A DNA stretch of 64,000 bases, taken from the NCBI GenBank assembly GCA_029747585.1, contig JAPEVF010000029.1, positions 62,001-126,000 on the forward strand, in the 5' to 3' direction. The translations under genes were made by a program, and so were the position numbers. This document shows, piece after piece, positions 42,836 to 53,527 of the stretch; positions within the stretch are counted from its first letter, which is position 1; each line of letters opens with the position of its first letter. The notes below the pieces were generated by a model. It had not been told where the DNA came from and did not search any database. It worked only from the letters and a program-made list of their open reading frames with translations. The stretch comes from Pleurotus djamor (taxonomy: Eukaryota > Basidiomycota > Agaricomycetes > Agaricales > Pleurotaceae).

Positions 42836-44941
42836 TTACTTGAACAAGCCAGCGCGGATAGCATATTGCAGAGANAGTCCGTCNTCCTACACGGCNAAGG
42901 TGTCANTTTCANTCGTCAACTATGGAACGACCGACGTACCTGATCTAAGGACCATGTGAAGCACCCTCCGAGGCCCTTNTGNTTAGCGAACTGCGCTTTC
43001 GCGTANAGCGAATCGTTGTCGTCGTAAGATATGAACGTGCTTCTCCCNGGGTTGAATAAGAACTATGAAAGGGTCATGTGTCCGAGTCTATCCTATCAGA
43101 GAACCCCACTCACCGGAGTCGAGCTGCAATTGTCCCAGCCTATCAAGTCAAAGTGAGCGAGCCTGACTGAAGCTCTGTTATCACTTCACATACCTCGCTG
43201 GTAGCCTGAGTCCGCCACGTATTTTCCGTCCTGTTTCCTGATGATCTTNTTGGCGAGAAGATCGCTGAAAGCCACNTGCTGCCCCCACATTCGNCTGACA
43301 TCACCCGCCGCCGCTAGACCTTGACCTACAATNTCTCTGGGCCGATGTCTTCCGACCTTTTCCAACGCCGTGGCGTCAATACATCCATCGGATGTGAACA
43401 TCTTGTTCGACGAGCTCCTGATCACGTANCCNTANAGAGGCAATCCNAGCAGCAATTTGCTACTNGGGAATCCAGCCGCGGTCCATGCAGCCACCGCAGC
43501 TTGGGCATTGGAGNTTGCAAGTCTATCAGAGTTGCAATTNTTCCCTGGATAAAGTGCAATTAGCGGAGNAACATCTGTCGACACNTCTTAGTCGCCTTAC
43601 CTAGTGGTGCGTTGGGACCGGGAGGNGCNGCTCCTCCACAGACGTCATAGTTCCTGNTTNNNNNNNNNNNNNNNNNNNNNNNNNNNNNNNNNNNNNNNNN
43701 NNNNNNNNNNNNNNNNNNNNNNNNNNNNNNNNNNNNNNNNNNNNNNNNNNNNNNNNNNNNNNNNNNNNNNNNNNNNNNNNNNNNNNNNNNNNNNNNNNNN
43801 NNNNNNNNNNNNNNNNNNNNNNNNNNNNNNNNNNNNNNNNNNNNNNNNNNNNNNNNNNNNNNNNNNNNNNNNNNNNNNNNNNNNNNNNNNNNNNNNNNNN
43901 NNNNNNNNNNNNNNNNNNNNNNNNNNNNNNNNNNNNNNNNNNNNNNNNNNNNNNNNNNNNGATCGGTNTNGTTAGACATACCCAGTCGATATCCACACCT
44001 ACGACGAATCAGTGGGACGCCCAAANCACCACAGAATTAGGTACGTACCNTCTAGACCAAATTTGTTCACAGCGTCGATCAGTGAGCCGGACAGTCTCCT
44101 CCGATTGTCGACATTGCTCATCGACTGGGAGAACCAGTAACTTCCACCCCACCCGCCTAAAGTCNATTTAGCTTTCAAACGAAGATGGACCACAGAAAAN
44201 AAGTTACCAATCGACAAAACTATCTTTGTCCCTTGTCCACTCTGACGCGCACTCGATACTAGGGCCCTCAAGGTTTCTTGACTACCAGAGTCCCAGCTAA
44301 TAGTTGAGGATGAATTTGGAGTGACGAACGCTTTTTCTCGGTGAGGAANGTGNAAGAAGNCGCATANTCCGAANGGCTCACCGTAGAACAAGATGTCAAA
44401 CTTGGAAAAGTCGATTTTGTTAGGCGGGTGGCTATCAGCCGACCAAGTAGCGTAATANGACGCGGCCACCTGCTTCCCTCCCGTAGCTCCCTGGGNTGCT
44501 TGANCTAGAGNCGGCCCGGTAGAGCACATCTCTTGAACGACATCTTCGTTGACGTCACGGAGAAATTCAACGAGCAGTGGGNTTCCTGAGAAANTCTCAT
44601 CGCCAACGATGTTATTCAAGTAAGCTTCCAGGCCGAGNTTGCGCTCGGAGAGTCTTTCGTCGCTGAGCCACGCGCCTGGTTGTAGCGTAGTTGTCAACAC
44701 GTCCTTTGGTGGGAGCGTGTATGGATCGCCGAGAGCTTCGTGNAGCTTGTAGAACTTATGCAGAGTGGTGAGNACAGNTANNANATNCTCATGNNANTTG
44801 GAATACCTCTGAGAAGCGTTTGAAGACTTGATACTGCTTCCCGCCCTTGGCCTGTACTTTGACGCAATACAAGACGTGTGGATGAGGGTTTGACGAGGTN
44901 GTATGTTCGGTGATGGAGATATTGTCAACGAAAGCCATCAT
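42836..44941 (-). CDS. GH18 chitinase with an N-terminal PX domain
   Basis: Minus-strand gene from ATG 44941 to a stop at 42836, interrupted by an assembly gap. The first exon begins AFVDNISITEH, then HVLYCVKVQAKGGKQYQVFK-RFSE. It is spliced to FYKLHEALGDPYTLPPKDVL and LERK-like LGLEAYLNNIV, which together form a PX (phosphoinositide-binding) domain of about 110 residues. In the same open frame, after QGATGGKQVAA, comes GH18: YYATWSADSHPPNKIDFSKF-DILFYG, GTKIVLSIG, GGWGGSYWFSQSMS, and GVDIDW just before the gap. After the gap come NYDVCGG, GPNAPLG, GWDNCSSTP and GLGGCFTWSLDQ, ending YAIRAGLFK. The catalytic Glu lies in the gap. The PX domain, with no signal peptide, implies a membrane-attached intracellular form rather than a secreted chitinase. 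Confidence 0.78.
43660..43960. other. assembly gap (run of n)
   Basis: 301 consecutive n's inside the chitinase gene. It removes the end of the GH18 catalytic motif (the Glu after GVDIDW) and the following exons. Flanking bases also contain many single n's. Confidence 0.99.
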
Positions 44942-45569
44942 GANCAGAGNTTGAGGATGTGGTTGCGGGAAGAGAACGTATATGCAACTTGTGAAGGTTG
45001 GATGTGGCTTTATAGCCTGCCCCTGTTTGGCGATGTTGGCACAGAACNTGGCNNAGTTGTTGGGCGTTTTCNGGTAGTGTCTANCAAGGCGGGGAGACTC
45101 AAAGCTATGATNTACTNNTAATGANATNNATATGAGCCATGNACTCGTCTTCNCACANAATGGCTTGCGTCTACGCNGTCGAGCAGGCATTCANNAGGCT
45201 CAGGGGCTNCNATCTNTCCCTGAGTACCCCTGCAGNGAGGACTGCACGTGACTACAATTAGCCGTTCGCGGTGCCACTTCTCNTTCTCGACAANCAAACG
45301 AACAGCTTTTGGCATCTTCTAAAAGCTGTTTCTTTGGTCAGTTCTAGCTTTTTCNTTCTGAGAAACTTGATTCTTAGACTTATTGGCTTTTCTTACTAGA
45401 TACTCACTGGCGGNNGNNTTCCTGTCCAAGCCCACTGCGTACATGGTCCACTGGTTGGCCATACGATCATTTTGCAGCACGAATTGACCTCACGACTAAC
45501 GGTATGTCCACATGGAATNCCGGGGCTGACNACTTAGCTCATTAGTGGATGTTCTTCAGAATAACTATA
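44942..45569. other. low-quality intergenic region
   Basis: 628 bases with many n's. A minus-strand frame starting MPKAVRL at 45315, with EKWHRERLIVVTCSP, has no stop for about 100 codons but n's inflate this. It could be an upstream exon or chance. Promoters of the chitinase and the next plus-strand gene must lie here. Confidence 0.35.
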
Positions 45570-47926
45570 ATGTCCCTCTCACCTCTTCAATCACCCATAC
45601 CCCTTCTTATTCCGCCCCCCGGGGAAACGCTCCCACATCCCCAATTCGACACTGACACTTCGCGTAATACTTCTTCGTCGGAGCGGAAGCCTACCTCGCT
45701 ACGGGAGCGGCGGAAGAAGTCCACGAAAGAGCTGGCTAACTTGTTTGAACGAGAGGCCCGAGAAGCTTTGCATTTGCAACGAGTTCTCGTCACTCTNACA
45801 GAGCAGCTAAAGATAGAACGTAATCGCGCGGATGAGGCNGAGAGAAAGGTGCANGAGGTTTTGATACAGCTCAGAACTGTCAATGATGCGAAGAATGCGG
45901 CTGTACGTGAAGCTACCAGTGCTCACGAATCTTTAGAGTAAGTCTACTCTTCCTATATCCTCNAATGATGANNANCTCACTCTCTACGTATAGGCTGTAC
46001 AAGCGTCGCCTCGAGCAGGCCCAAAACGAGATCTACAGGGCTCAAGAGGTGCTCAAAGTGGTTGACATGCAAAGGCATGAAGCAGAGAAGATGGCTGCGA
46101 AAGACAGAAGNACNGCTCATAAGNTACGNGAGCANAANCTTGTGTTTCTAGCCAGAGAGGAGGGCAGGAAGATTGGTCTNAAAGAAGGATTNAGTCGAGG
46201 TCGAGACATGGGATTCCATGAAGGGTATACTCGAGGACAATCGACCAGGAGATATGAAGACGAAGAGGACGAATCATACTATGATGATTCGGGGGACACT
46301 GGCACGATTTCACCTTTATCTGATTCAGATGATGTGCCGACTCCCCCGCNACCCCCTCCTCGAGAACCTCCCCGTCGTGCCCCCTCCGAGCCTCCAACAC
46401 CAATTCCTCCCCCTCCCCCTTCAACGAGCGGTGGACGCCGCCGCACTGAAGTGCCACCTGACGGGATCCCTCTGAGCGATCGAAATTCATACATCCATCT
46501 ACCTCCTCCGCATGAACTCAGTCGACCTCCTACAATGCACGGAACCCCGCGGGATGACCCCCCTCTTCATGTTCCTGCTCCTAGTAGTGCTCGTTCTCGG
46601 CGCTCTATGCGCTCTATGCGCTCTCTAGATCACATTCGCCGTTCATCACCAGAGTCGAACTCAACATCGTTCTCCCAATTCGAAATGGTCAATGCCCCAA
46701 CGGGTCACAGCCCGATGAGCATCATCCCTGAAGTCCTCAGTGCCAACGCGAGTCCCAATCCTCATCCAGACGCCTCTATAGTGAGTATAAGTTCCATGTT
46801 CATCATTCTTTCATGACTGAATATTCCGTTTGCAGAGTCCACCCACCATCGCTATTACTCAAGCGGGTCCATCCCCTCGAACAGCCATGGCAAATTTAGA
46901 GGCGTTGGAAGCCCTCGCTACGAAAGGTGTCTACACTAGAACACGATCATCTTCAAGTTCTTCTGATTCTTCCAGACACTCGAAGCCCCCTTCAGCAAGA
47001 CGTCAGAGCCAGGGCTCAATGAACACCATCCCGGACATCAACATTGAACCGCCAGTGCGTTTTTTCCCTTCGAAAGTACTATGAATACGCTTAACTCTGT
47101 GTGTTAGTCTCGGCCTCCATCTCTGAACACTCGCTCTAGCTCTGATGCTCCCCCACCTCGTCGCATGGGCGATTTCCTCAGTCCTGAAGATGCTCATCGA
47201 ATACGCGCTCTTCCCCCAGACTCGTCACAAGAACCAGCTCCTCCGCCAGCTCCTCCGAGCGTACCTGAACCTTCCACAACTCCAATCATCCTCCCCGACG
47301 GTCGTTTGCCCGTAGGATTCGTTCCCTCTTCATTTACTCCTGCTCCGTCCCAGGGACAGCATCTACCACCATCGTTCGAAACAATGCCCGGTGGAATGGG
47401 CGATGCTGTAATCCCCGATCGTTCACTCTTCGGTGGTGATGCTGACGACTCAATGTCCTCATCTGATCAATCTTCTGGTTTGGGCAGCGATGATAACTCC
47501 CTGACGACTCCGCCGCAACGTTCGCGAAGCCCTTTGACTAGTTACACTGGAACTTCTCGATTCACTGGCGCAGGTGTCCCATTGCCTGCTTCAACCATCG
47601 CTGGAACGCCCTCGCAGGCACCCCATTCTCCGTTAACCAGCTATACCGGTGTATCTCGAGGTGCTGCCGGGGTACCGTTGCCTCCCTCAACCATTGTTGG
47701 AACACCCTCTCAAGCACCCCATTCTCCATTGACTAGCTACACTGGTGTATCACGGACCGCTGCCGGAGTGCCTTTGCCCCCTTCCACCGTCAGTGGGACA
47801 CCAAGATCAGCAGCAACATATCTCTATGCAACGCCTGACCCAGCGGGACCCCCAGCCCCGATCCAAGCCGTTAGGAAAGCGTCTTCCAAGGCATCATCCG
47901 CTCGGTCAGGTCGCAGCCGCAAATAA
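45570..47926 (+). CDS. coiled-coil, Ser/Pro-rich protein with internal repeats, function unknown
   Basis: join(45570..45937,45994..46780,46836..47054,47108..47926) gives an exact 730-aa frame; an in-frame ATG at 45549 is an alternative start. Residues about 35-190 form a long coiled coil (RERRKKSTKELANLFEREAR, LYKRRLEQAQNEIYRAQEVL). The EEGRKIGLKEGLSRGRDMGF-type segment that follows resembles a conserved helical motif in fungal proteins of unknown role. The rest is low-complexity with polyproline runs, RSMRSMRS repeats and three imperfect copies of a 33-residue unit (SPLTSYTG...AGVPLPPSTI) near the end. No TM segment or catalytic motif. Probably a cytoplasmic scaffold; function unknown. Confidence 0.8.
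47528..47805 (+). repeat. three imperfect ~96-bp coding repeats (SPLTSYTG units)
   Basis: Copies start at about 47528, 47624 and 47723. Each encodes SPLTSYTG, a variable SR(x)3 segment, AGVPLP(P/A)ST(I/V) and GTP. Copies 2 and 3 are nearly identical at the DNA level, which suggests recent duplication. Confidence 0.85.
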
Positions 47927-48126
47927 CTCACGAAACTACATCCACTCTTTTGATCATTTAACACGCCAAATTTCTCACATTTCAACTTTCATAGGACTCC
48001 CTTCATCTTGACCAATGTATCATACATATCACTTATGTCGAACATTTGCGGTATTTAGACTCAATCATATTCTGGCTGCGCAATGAATCTACGATGCTCA
48101 ACTCATTCCCACTTACTGGTACTCCA

Positions 48127-48522
48127 TTAGCGATAGTCACTGGAGCCACCGTCAGGCTTGGGTGTCTCTACAGCAAATAGAGGTCAGGCATTTGACTTTA
48201 CCGGTCGGGTATGACAGATAAAACCACATACCGGGGGTTGGTTCACACACTTTCAATGGATTTGATTGATTGTATCCCAACCCGTGGGTGTGGGTGCCAC
48301 GGGAAGACGTTCCATGTTGTTGGATCGAATAGAGCGCAGCACCAATGTACCGCCAGCGCTGATAGATTCGAAAAGACAGTATGAACGACGGGGGACGAGA
48401 CCCGAGTGGGAGAGTGGGACTTGATTTGCTCTAACGAAACCATGGAACTGGATATGCCGATGCATACCTGGCTCCCCCAGGTCTCTCATGAACTTGCTTT
48501 CAACTGCGGATAAGCATTTCAC
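48127..48522 (-). CDS. 3' exons of a small unrecognised gene
   Basis: Exons 48358..48232 and 48167..48127 join in frame and read WRYIGAALYSIQQHGTSSRG, THTHGLGYNQSNPLKVCEPT, then PETPKPDGGSSDYR and a stop. Splice sites (CAG acceptor, GTATGT donor, GTAG acceptor) are good and codon usage looks coding. An upstream exon ending in GEPG (48500-48478) is likely, but the true start was not found. The product is unknown. It is convergent with the coiled-coil gene and divergent from the GPI-anchored gene. Confidence 0.4.
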
Positions 48523-48674
48523 GTCATGACGAAGAGATGTGTTTCTCAGTAGCCTCGATGAACACAGCTTATTTTTGCTGGACTTGGTTGATGCTTCTCA
48601 TGGATGCGAGTAGCCATTAACTCCTCTAGTCAAGGAGGACCAACCTGGAAAACCAAAAATAAGTGACATGAAGG

Positions 48675-48681
48675 TATAAAT
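48675..48681 (+). promoter_or_regulatory. TATA box of the GPI-anchored protein gene
   Basis: TATAAAT, 84 bp upstream of the ATG at 48765; consensus element at a typical distance for a strongly expressed secreted-protein gene. Confidence 0.6.
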
Positions 48682-48764
48682 GCCGTCAGGATGGCAGACG
48701 AACGGTAGCCAGAAGCTCCTACCCACTCGCACCTTTACCCTTGTACATATACCTCAACCCCGAA

Positions 48765-49299
48765 ATGCGCTTCGTTCAAGCCATCGCCATGCTCTGTGCG
48801 GTCGGCGCTGTCGGCGCTGGCGTAGCAAGACGACAAGGTCAGTACCATGTCCTTGGGCAACACCAAGAGTTTGGTTCCCAAATCACTGGATACTAATGAA
48901 TTTGTCCTTACCAGGTGTCGATGACTTCAGCTCGGAGTCAGCTCATTCAACGGAGTCGGTTCACCGACATGAGGGACGTAGCCGCGATGGGTCTTCCTCA
49001 GATGACCACCCTCATACTGAGAGTCACCATGGTCAAGATGACAGTAGCAGTGAGTGGAATGATATGAGGAGACGAATGTTGCTCATGCTTTTATTGAAGC
49101 TATCCTGGCTACGTCCACTGCGTCGGTCCCTACAAGCTCTTCGGCCATCAGTGGAGCCTCCGCTCCTGCTGTAGCTCAGAACACGGCTCCAGTCGGGCAG
49201 ATCAACACGAATGGCGCGTCCCAGAAGCCTCTGTTCAACGCTGTGGGCGCGTTCGCTGCGCTGATGGGAGGCGCACTTGTTGCAGGCGTTGGGCTCTGA
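48765..49299 (+). CDS. small secreted GPI-anchored cell-surface protein
   Basis: join(48765..48837,48915..49049,49100..49299) is exact and encodes 135 aa. A signal peptide (MRFVQAIAMLCAVGAVGAGV) is followed by ARRQ, a probable Kex2-type cleavage site. The mature N-terminal part is rich in Ser, His and Asp (SHHGQDDSSS). The second half is Ser/Thr/Ala/Pro-rich (STASVPTSSSAISGASAPAV) and ends with a hydrophobic tail (FNAVGAFAALMGGALVAGVG L) preceded by small residues and Asn, the pattern of a GPI-attachment signal. Without the 50-nt intron at 49050 the frame would instead end in an implausible Leu/Arg-rich tail. Likely a cell-wall protein; the His/Asp-rich segment could bind metal. Confidence 0.75.
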
Positions 49300-49459
49300 G
49301 AGTGGGACGTAACTCGNGAACAGACTCCATGAACTCTATTGAACACTAGTTTTCGACGCAGGACTACATATATGGACTATATACTCTGTCAGCAGACGAT
49401 GCCAAGGCGAGGACACTTGTACGAACCGTGTAGATGACTTGTAATGTAATGCAACGGCT

Positions 49460-50764
49460 CTAATCTCTGCGCCTCCGACTTGAATCAGCCGAGCGGTCGC
49501 GACGCGATTCGCGTCGGTCTGACCGCCTGTAATCGTCTCGGTCGTAATCTCGATCTCGATGACTAGATCGTCTATCATAGTCATGGCGGTCAGACCGCCT
49601 GCTAGGAGATCTAGAGTTTCTCCTGGAACTATCGCCACGTCTTGAGGACTCATCTCTATCCCTATCCCGCCTGGCTTCTCTGGATTCCGAGGTACCCTCC
49701 TTTTCTTTCTTGACGATGGGAACGTACCTCTTCTCAGGTCGTTTGCTCCCCCCTTTCTTGCGAGAGCCGTCGTCGAAGACTTCTTTCTCCTTAGCACCAA
49801 TGCCCAGCAATGCTGGCCGGGCCTGAGGAAGGTAAGGTTCCACAGGGCCTTTCCCCTTCTTCGAAGCCGCCGTTCCTTCTTTCCATCCCATCCCACGTAG
49901 AAGTGCAGCTCCGAACTGGGCCACGGGAACTCGCTCGTAGTCGTTCAGAGTGGCTGACTCGGGGAGCTCGACGACGTCTTGCTTGTACGCATCGTCTTCG
50001 GAAACAGGAATGACATCATTTTTGCGTTGATTATCTTCAGAGCCGTTAACGCCAGCAAGTATTGCTCGCAGAGCCTTTTGGTCCTCCGTTTCCTCTTCAA
50101 CCTCCATTTTTACATCGGTGTCTCGCTCCTCCTCTTTGACCTCCACTCTGGCCTCAACATCAGTCTTCCTCTTCTTCGTCTGAAGCCCCACGAGAACAGG
50201 ACCAGAATTGATCGTATCTCGTGTACCCAGGCCTCCGACACTACCGTCAGCCCCCGTTTGGGCAGCACCGGCCGTAGGCACAAACTGGTTGGTAGTCCGA
50301 CGTTTTCGAGCAAGATCTCTCCAGTCGCGGTTCTTCAAGGCGGGGATCACGAGTGGGCCTTCAGGTTTCTTCTTTGGTGTTACCCTACACGTAGAATTGC
50401 CATGGTCCAAGGCTTCTGTGAGTTGAATTGGGTATGTAGGAGATAAGTGCCGAAATACACACCGCTGCACGCCAAACTGGTCAAACCCAGAGACTAGCTC
50501 GTCTTGAATATTATCGTCCTCTTCATCACTAGAATCTTGCTCGTTGTAGTATACGACCGCCTTGTCTTTGGGTTTGGGTGACGATGTTGTGCTGCGAGCC
50601 AAAGGACTTCCAGGGTTCGAGTCATTGAGGTTTGTGAGATGGCGAGGGAGAGAAGGGACTTTAAATGAAGATCCACTATCAGACTCTGGACCAGAAGAAG
50701 GGGCCCTCGAGACGGGCGTCGGGCGTCTGACTGTGAAGGAGACTTTCTGCGGTGTACCAGACAT
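49460..50764 (-). CDS. SPP2: pre-mRNA splicing factor Spp2/GPKOW (G-patch protein)
   Basis: complement(join(49460..50384,50463..50764)) is exact and encodes 408 aa. After an acidic N-terminus comes the Spp2 motif, VTPKKKPEGPLVIPALKNRD, WRDLARKRR. The G-patch-like segment VPVAQFGAALLRGMGWKEGT follows at about residue 275. The C-terminal third is an RS/RD/RE-rich tail. Spp2 activates the helicase Prp2 in the spliceosome before the first catalytic step. Its partner helicase is not in this window. The gene diverges from ISA2 with only 107 bp between start codons. Confidence 0.92.
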   Translation of the reverse strand: MSGTPQKVSFTVRRPTPVSRAPSSGPESDSGSSFKVPSLPRHLTNLNDSNPGSPLARSTTSSPKPKDKAVVYYNEQDSSDEEDDNIQDELVSGFDQFGVQRCVFRHLSPTYPIQLTEALDHGNSTCRVTPKKKPEGPLVIPALKNRDWRDLARKRRTTNQFVPTAGAAQTGADGSVGGLGTRDTINSGPVLVGLQTKKRKTDVEARVEVKEEERDTDVKMEVEEETEDQKALRAILAGVNGSEDNQRKNDVIPVSEDDAYKQDVVELPESATLNDYERVPVAQFGAALLRGMGWKEGTAASKKGKGPVEPYLPQARPALLGIGAKEKEVFDDGSRKKGGSKRPEKRYVPIVKKEKEGTSESREARRDRDRDESSRRGDSSRRNSRSPSRRSDRHDYDRRSSHRDRDYDRDDYRRSDRRESRRDRSADSSRRRRD

Positions 50765-50871
50765 TGTCGTGGTCGTTGTTGGACAAGTATTAGGCGCCCG
50801 TGTAATCTGGTGGCATTACGTCAGCACATCCGAGAGTAATTCGCGCGATGTGATTCAGTCCGCGACCACAA

Positions 50872-51601
50872 ATGTCGTTGCCCGCACTTCGTTCTTCAAC
50901 TCGTTCGCTCTCTCGCTGGACTCCCACTTTGCAGGCATGGACGACGCGGCGCTGCGTATCTACCTCACACATTCGCCGCTTTCGACCGACGACGTTGCGG
51001 AGGGCCGGAATCTCAGAGCAGCCACCAGCACATCCCACAGTTCTACGTTCTTCGCCGACACAGAAGGACATTGAAGAGCAGGAACTGGATGTCGAACTTA
51101 TGCCTGCGAAAGATGTCCGAATAAGCATCACGGATCGTGCTGCAGAGGTACCGTACTTCACCGCGTCTTCCGTCAGTTTCCTAATCTCAATACGCACTGT
51201 ACACCTAGCAATTGCGTGCCATTGCTACCCGGCAACATGATCCCAATTCTGCATTGCGTGTCATTGTTGAATCGGGTGGATGCCATGGGTACCAATACAA
51301 ACTTGAGCTTGCGACTTCACGAGCCCCAGAGGACTAGTGCGTTCTACCGTGTGGTCATTCTTCTTGGTCAGCTTTCCTAATTTCGTCGTTTAGCCATTTC
51401 GAGCACCCAACGATCAAACCTTCCAATGTTCTTGTGGATGCTGTGTCACTGTCGCTTCTGAATGGGTCTTCCATCGACTTTGCTACCGAACTCATAGGGA
51501 GTAGTTTCAGAGTACTTGACAACCCACATGCGAAAGGAAGCGGCTGCGGCTGTGGGGTTAGTTGGGAGTTAAACTTGGAAGACGTTCAGCCTGGAAGATG
51601 A
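50872..51601 (+). CDS. ISA2: mitochondrial iron-sulfur cluster assembly protein Isa2
   Basis: join(50872..51147,51209..51336,51394..51601) is exact and encodes 203 aa. The N-terminus (LRSSTRSLSRW, then RRCVSTSHIRR) is a typical presequence. The A-type scaffold domain has the first Cys in VESGGCHGYQYKLEL and the C-terminal pair in GSGCGCGVSWEL, the three conserved cysteines of the IscA/Isa family. Isa1-Isa2 with Iba57 build [4Fe-4S] clusters in the mitochondrial matrix. A different ATG at 50938 in another frame gives no domain. It shares a 107-bp bidirectional promoter with SPP2. Confidence 0.93.
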
Positions 51602-51779
51602 TCGCCCTCGAATGATACCAGGGCATTTATCGGTCTCCGTCAACAGCCTCTACTCCAGTCTCCATATCCCATTGCCAGATAGATTAACGATCAACGTATG
51701 TGCTGTATTATAGGTATGATAAGCATCAAATGGTTCCCACCACTCATCCTGTCCGATCTTTAGTCAACGCGTGAGCCCC

Positions 51780-52830
51780 AAGGACTAGGTGCCTTTGTCG
51801 TCGGGTGCATAGGCGCGAACTGCCAGCATCTAGAAGGAGCAGGTTTCCTCAGCTCGGCGTCTCTGAGTAACATCACTCTAGACTTACGCGGAATTCTTCT
51901 TCACAAGCTCTGGTAAAGCGGCGAGAGCCTCGGGTGGAATACAAGGCCAGTGCTTAGACGTGGCTGTGTCGTGGTGAGAAATGATGTACCTATCGTTAAC
52001 CTCTCGGTGAGTTTGTCCGTTGAATGAATGGATCTGTCTCACGGAATAAGCGCTTCTACACCAGCTTGTTGGCCAAACCAGGTCATGTTATCTATCCAAG
52101 GATATTTTTAGAGGATCCTGGTTGCGTGGCTATCGCGGAGCGAATGGTCGCCGACACTCACCGAACATCATTTTGTTCAGTGCCTCTTCAGAAAATTGTT
52201 CAGCAAGCTTCTTACTGTCGATGGCAGCCACCTATCATTTACGTGAAGCTACAGCATGATCAGGATCTGCTTTGGTACTCGCCTGCTTTCGCATCTGCTC
52301 CATCATACGTGGTCCGAAGGCTAACTGTGCTTGAAATGCCGAGGCTGAGTAACCTTCGGGAGACTGGCGCCAGTGAACAAGAGCTCTCCTCCGAGAGAAA
52401 TGGCGCGTATTACTCACCTTCCTCAACGTCTCAATCATCGCTTGGAGCTTCTTCACCTCGCCGACGATCCCGTCTGTGGGCGGGTTACAAGCATTCCCAA
52501 GCACACTCTGTATGGTCTTCCCGTTCTCGCTCGCTGTCGTGAAAAACAGGATATCGCCTTGGTGGGACTCCGTCAGCGAAGCTTACGCTCGTGTCTATGA
52601 AAAGCGCCATCACCTTCGATATGGAGTAGCAAGAAAGCACTGGTCAAACCGGCATAGTCTAAAAATGGCACGAAGGCTGAACGAGAAGCTTCCACCGCTG
52701 GAGCGACCTTGTGAAGAGTGTTCAGCGCCTGTGCAAAGACGTTCTACGAAAGTCCTATCAGTCGGCCACTGCGGGAGTTTCCTTGCACCGACACCAACCT
52801 TCATGAATGCCATCTCTAATTTGAGACGCT
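51780..52830 (-). CDS. unrecognised multi-exon gene (exons only partly resolved)
   Basis: Several minus-strand segments look coding and have good splice sites. One is LNTLHKVAPAVEASRSAFVP with FLDYAGLTSAFLLLHIE (about 52720-52620). Another is DILFFTTASENGKTIQSVLG with NPPTDGIVGEVKKLQAMIET (about 52555-52425). Then come SASAFQAQLAFGPRMMEQMR (about 52350-52280) and VAAIDSKKLAEQFSEEALNK (about 52230-52165). The last is YIISHHDTATSKHWPCIPPE (about 51990-51900). Together they suggest a mostly helical protein of 250 residues or more. The first exon and the exact stop are uncertain, and it may continue from the segment at 52.9-53.5 kb. The family is not recognised. Confidence 0.5.
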
Positions 52831-52896
52831 CTCTGCTACTAAAGTGGCTAGATGAATACTTGGCTGCTCAGAGGAAAATGATGAAGAAGATGCGAC

Positions 52897-53520
52897 CTAC
52901 TCCATTGTAGCAATTTGTTCTGGCTTCGTCGGCAGTGCTTGAAGTGGATACGACATTTCGAAGAGACTTGGAATCTGTTGTCGTGGGTGGCTACTAGGAA
53001 CAGGAATGATGATGTACTGGTAAGAGTCTCTCGCAGCCACAGCTGGCTCTAAATACTGACGCAGGATCCTTTGTACTCTGAACAAAGAGGCCACACATCG
53101 TGTTCTTTCATAGGCCTTTGTCGCATGGATGAAAGGGATCAGGGCTTCAGGGAATTTTCTCCTGTCAATTTCAGGGGAATTCGAGGACTCCGACGAGCGA
53201 GGACCCTGGCCTTTCTCAGCGTCTTTTGGTCGCCAAACATAGCCCCCTTGTGGTTTTCCAGAAACTCAAAGCGATGACTCAACTTGCACTGCCCACCTGG
53301 TGTCAACGTATCTATCAACGTAGATTGACTCACAGCTCCTCTAATCGCAAGCGCTCAGGCATCACGAGCTGTGCGCTACCGAATGCTAGCAGTATCGGAG
53401 CGCAGTATATAATGTCATTGGGAAATGGCTGATCCTGACCAACAGTCACCGACAGCTCGATCACCCCCACACTACACTCAGTGATCTACAATCCACTGCA
53501 ACACCAAGAAACACGTCAAT
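52897..53520 (-). CDS. unrecognised coding segment, possibly 5' part of the neighbouring gene
   Basis: A continuous minus-strand frame from about 53275 to a stop at 52897 reads GKPQGGYVWRPKDAEKGQGP, then RRKFPEALIPFIHATKAYER, RTRCVASLFRVQRILRQYLE and PAVAARDSYQYIIIPVPSSH. It lacks an ATG. A plausible upstream exon ends MPERLRLEEL before a GTGAGT donor at about 53333. The helical, charged sequence looks like real protein, but I cannot name it, and it may belong to one gene with the exons below 52830. The upstream part overlaps the presumed promoter of the DUF6699 gene. Confidence 0.42.
53406..53413 (+). promoter_or_regulatory. TATA box of the DUF6699 gene
   Basis: TATATAAT about 115 bp upstream of the ATG at 53528. 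The leader after it is pyrimidine- and CA-rich. Confidence 0.45.
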
Positions 53521-53527
53521 AGCAACA

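Noticed and set aside
43601..44024. Long frames spanning the n-run
   Set aside because: Their length comes from the n's, not from sequence.
50938..51074. Alternative ATG frame (MDDAALRIYLTH) inside ISA2 exon 1
   Set aside because: It ends after 45 codons with no domain; the other frame gives a presequence and Isa2.
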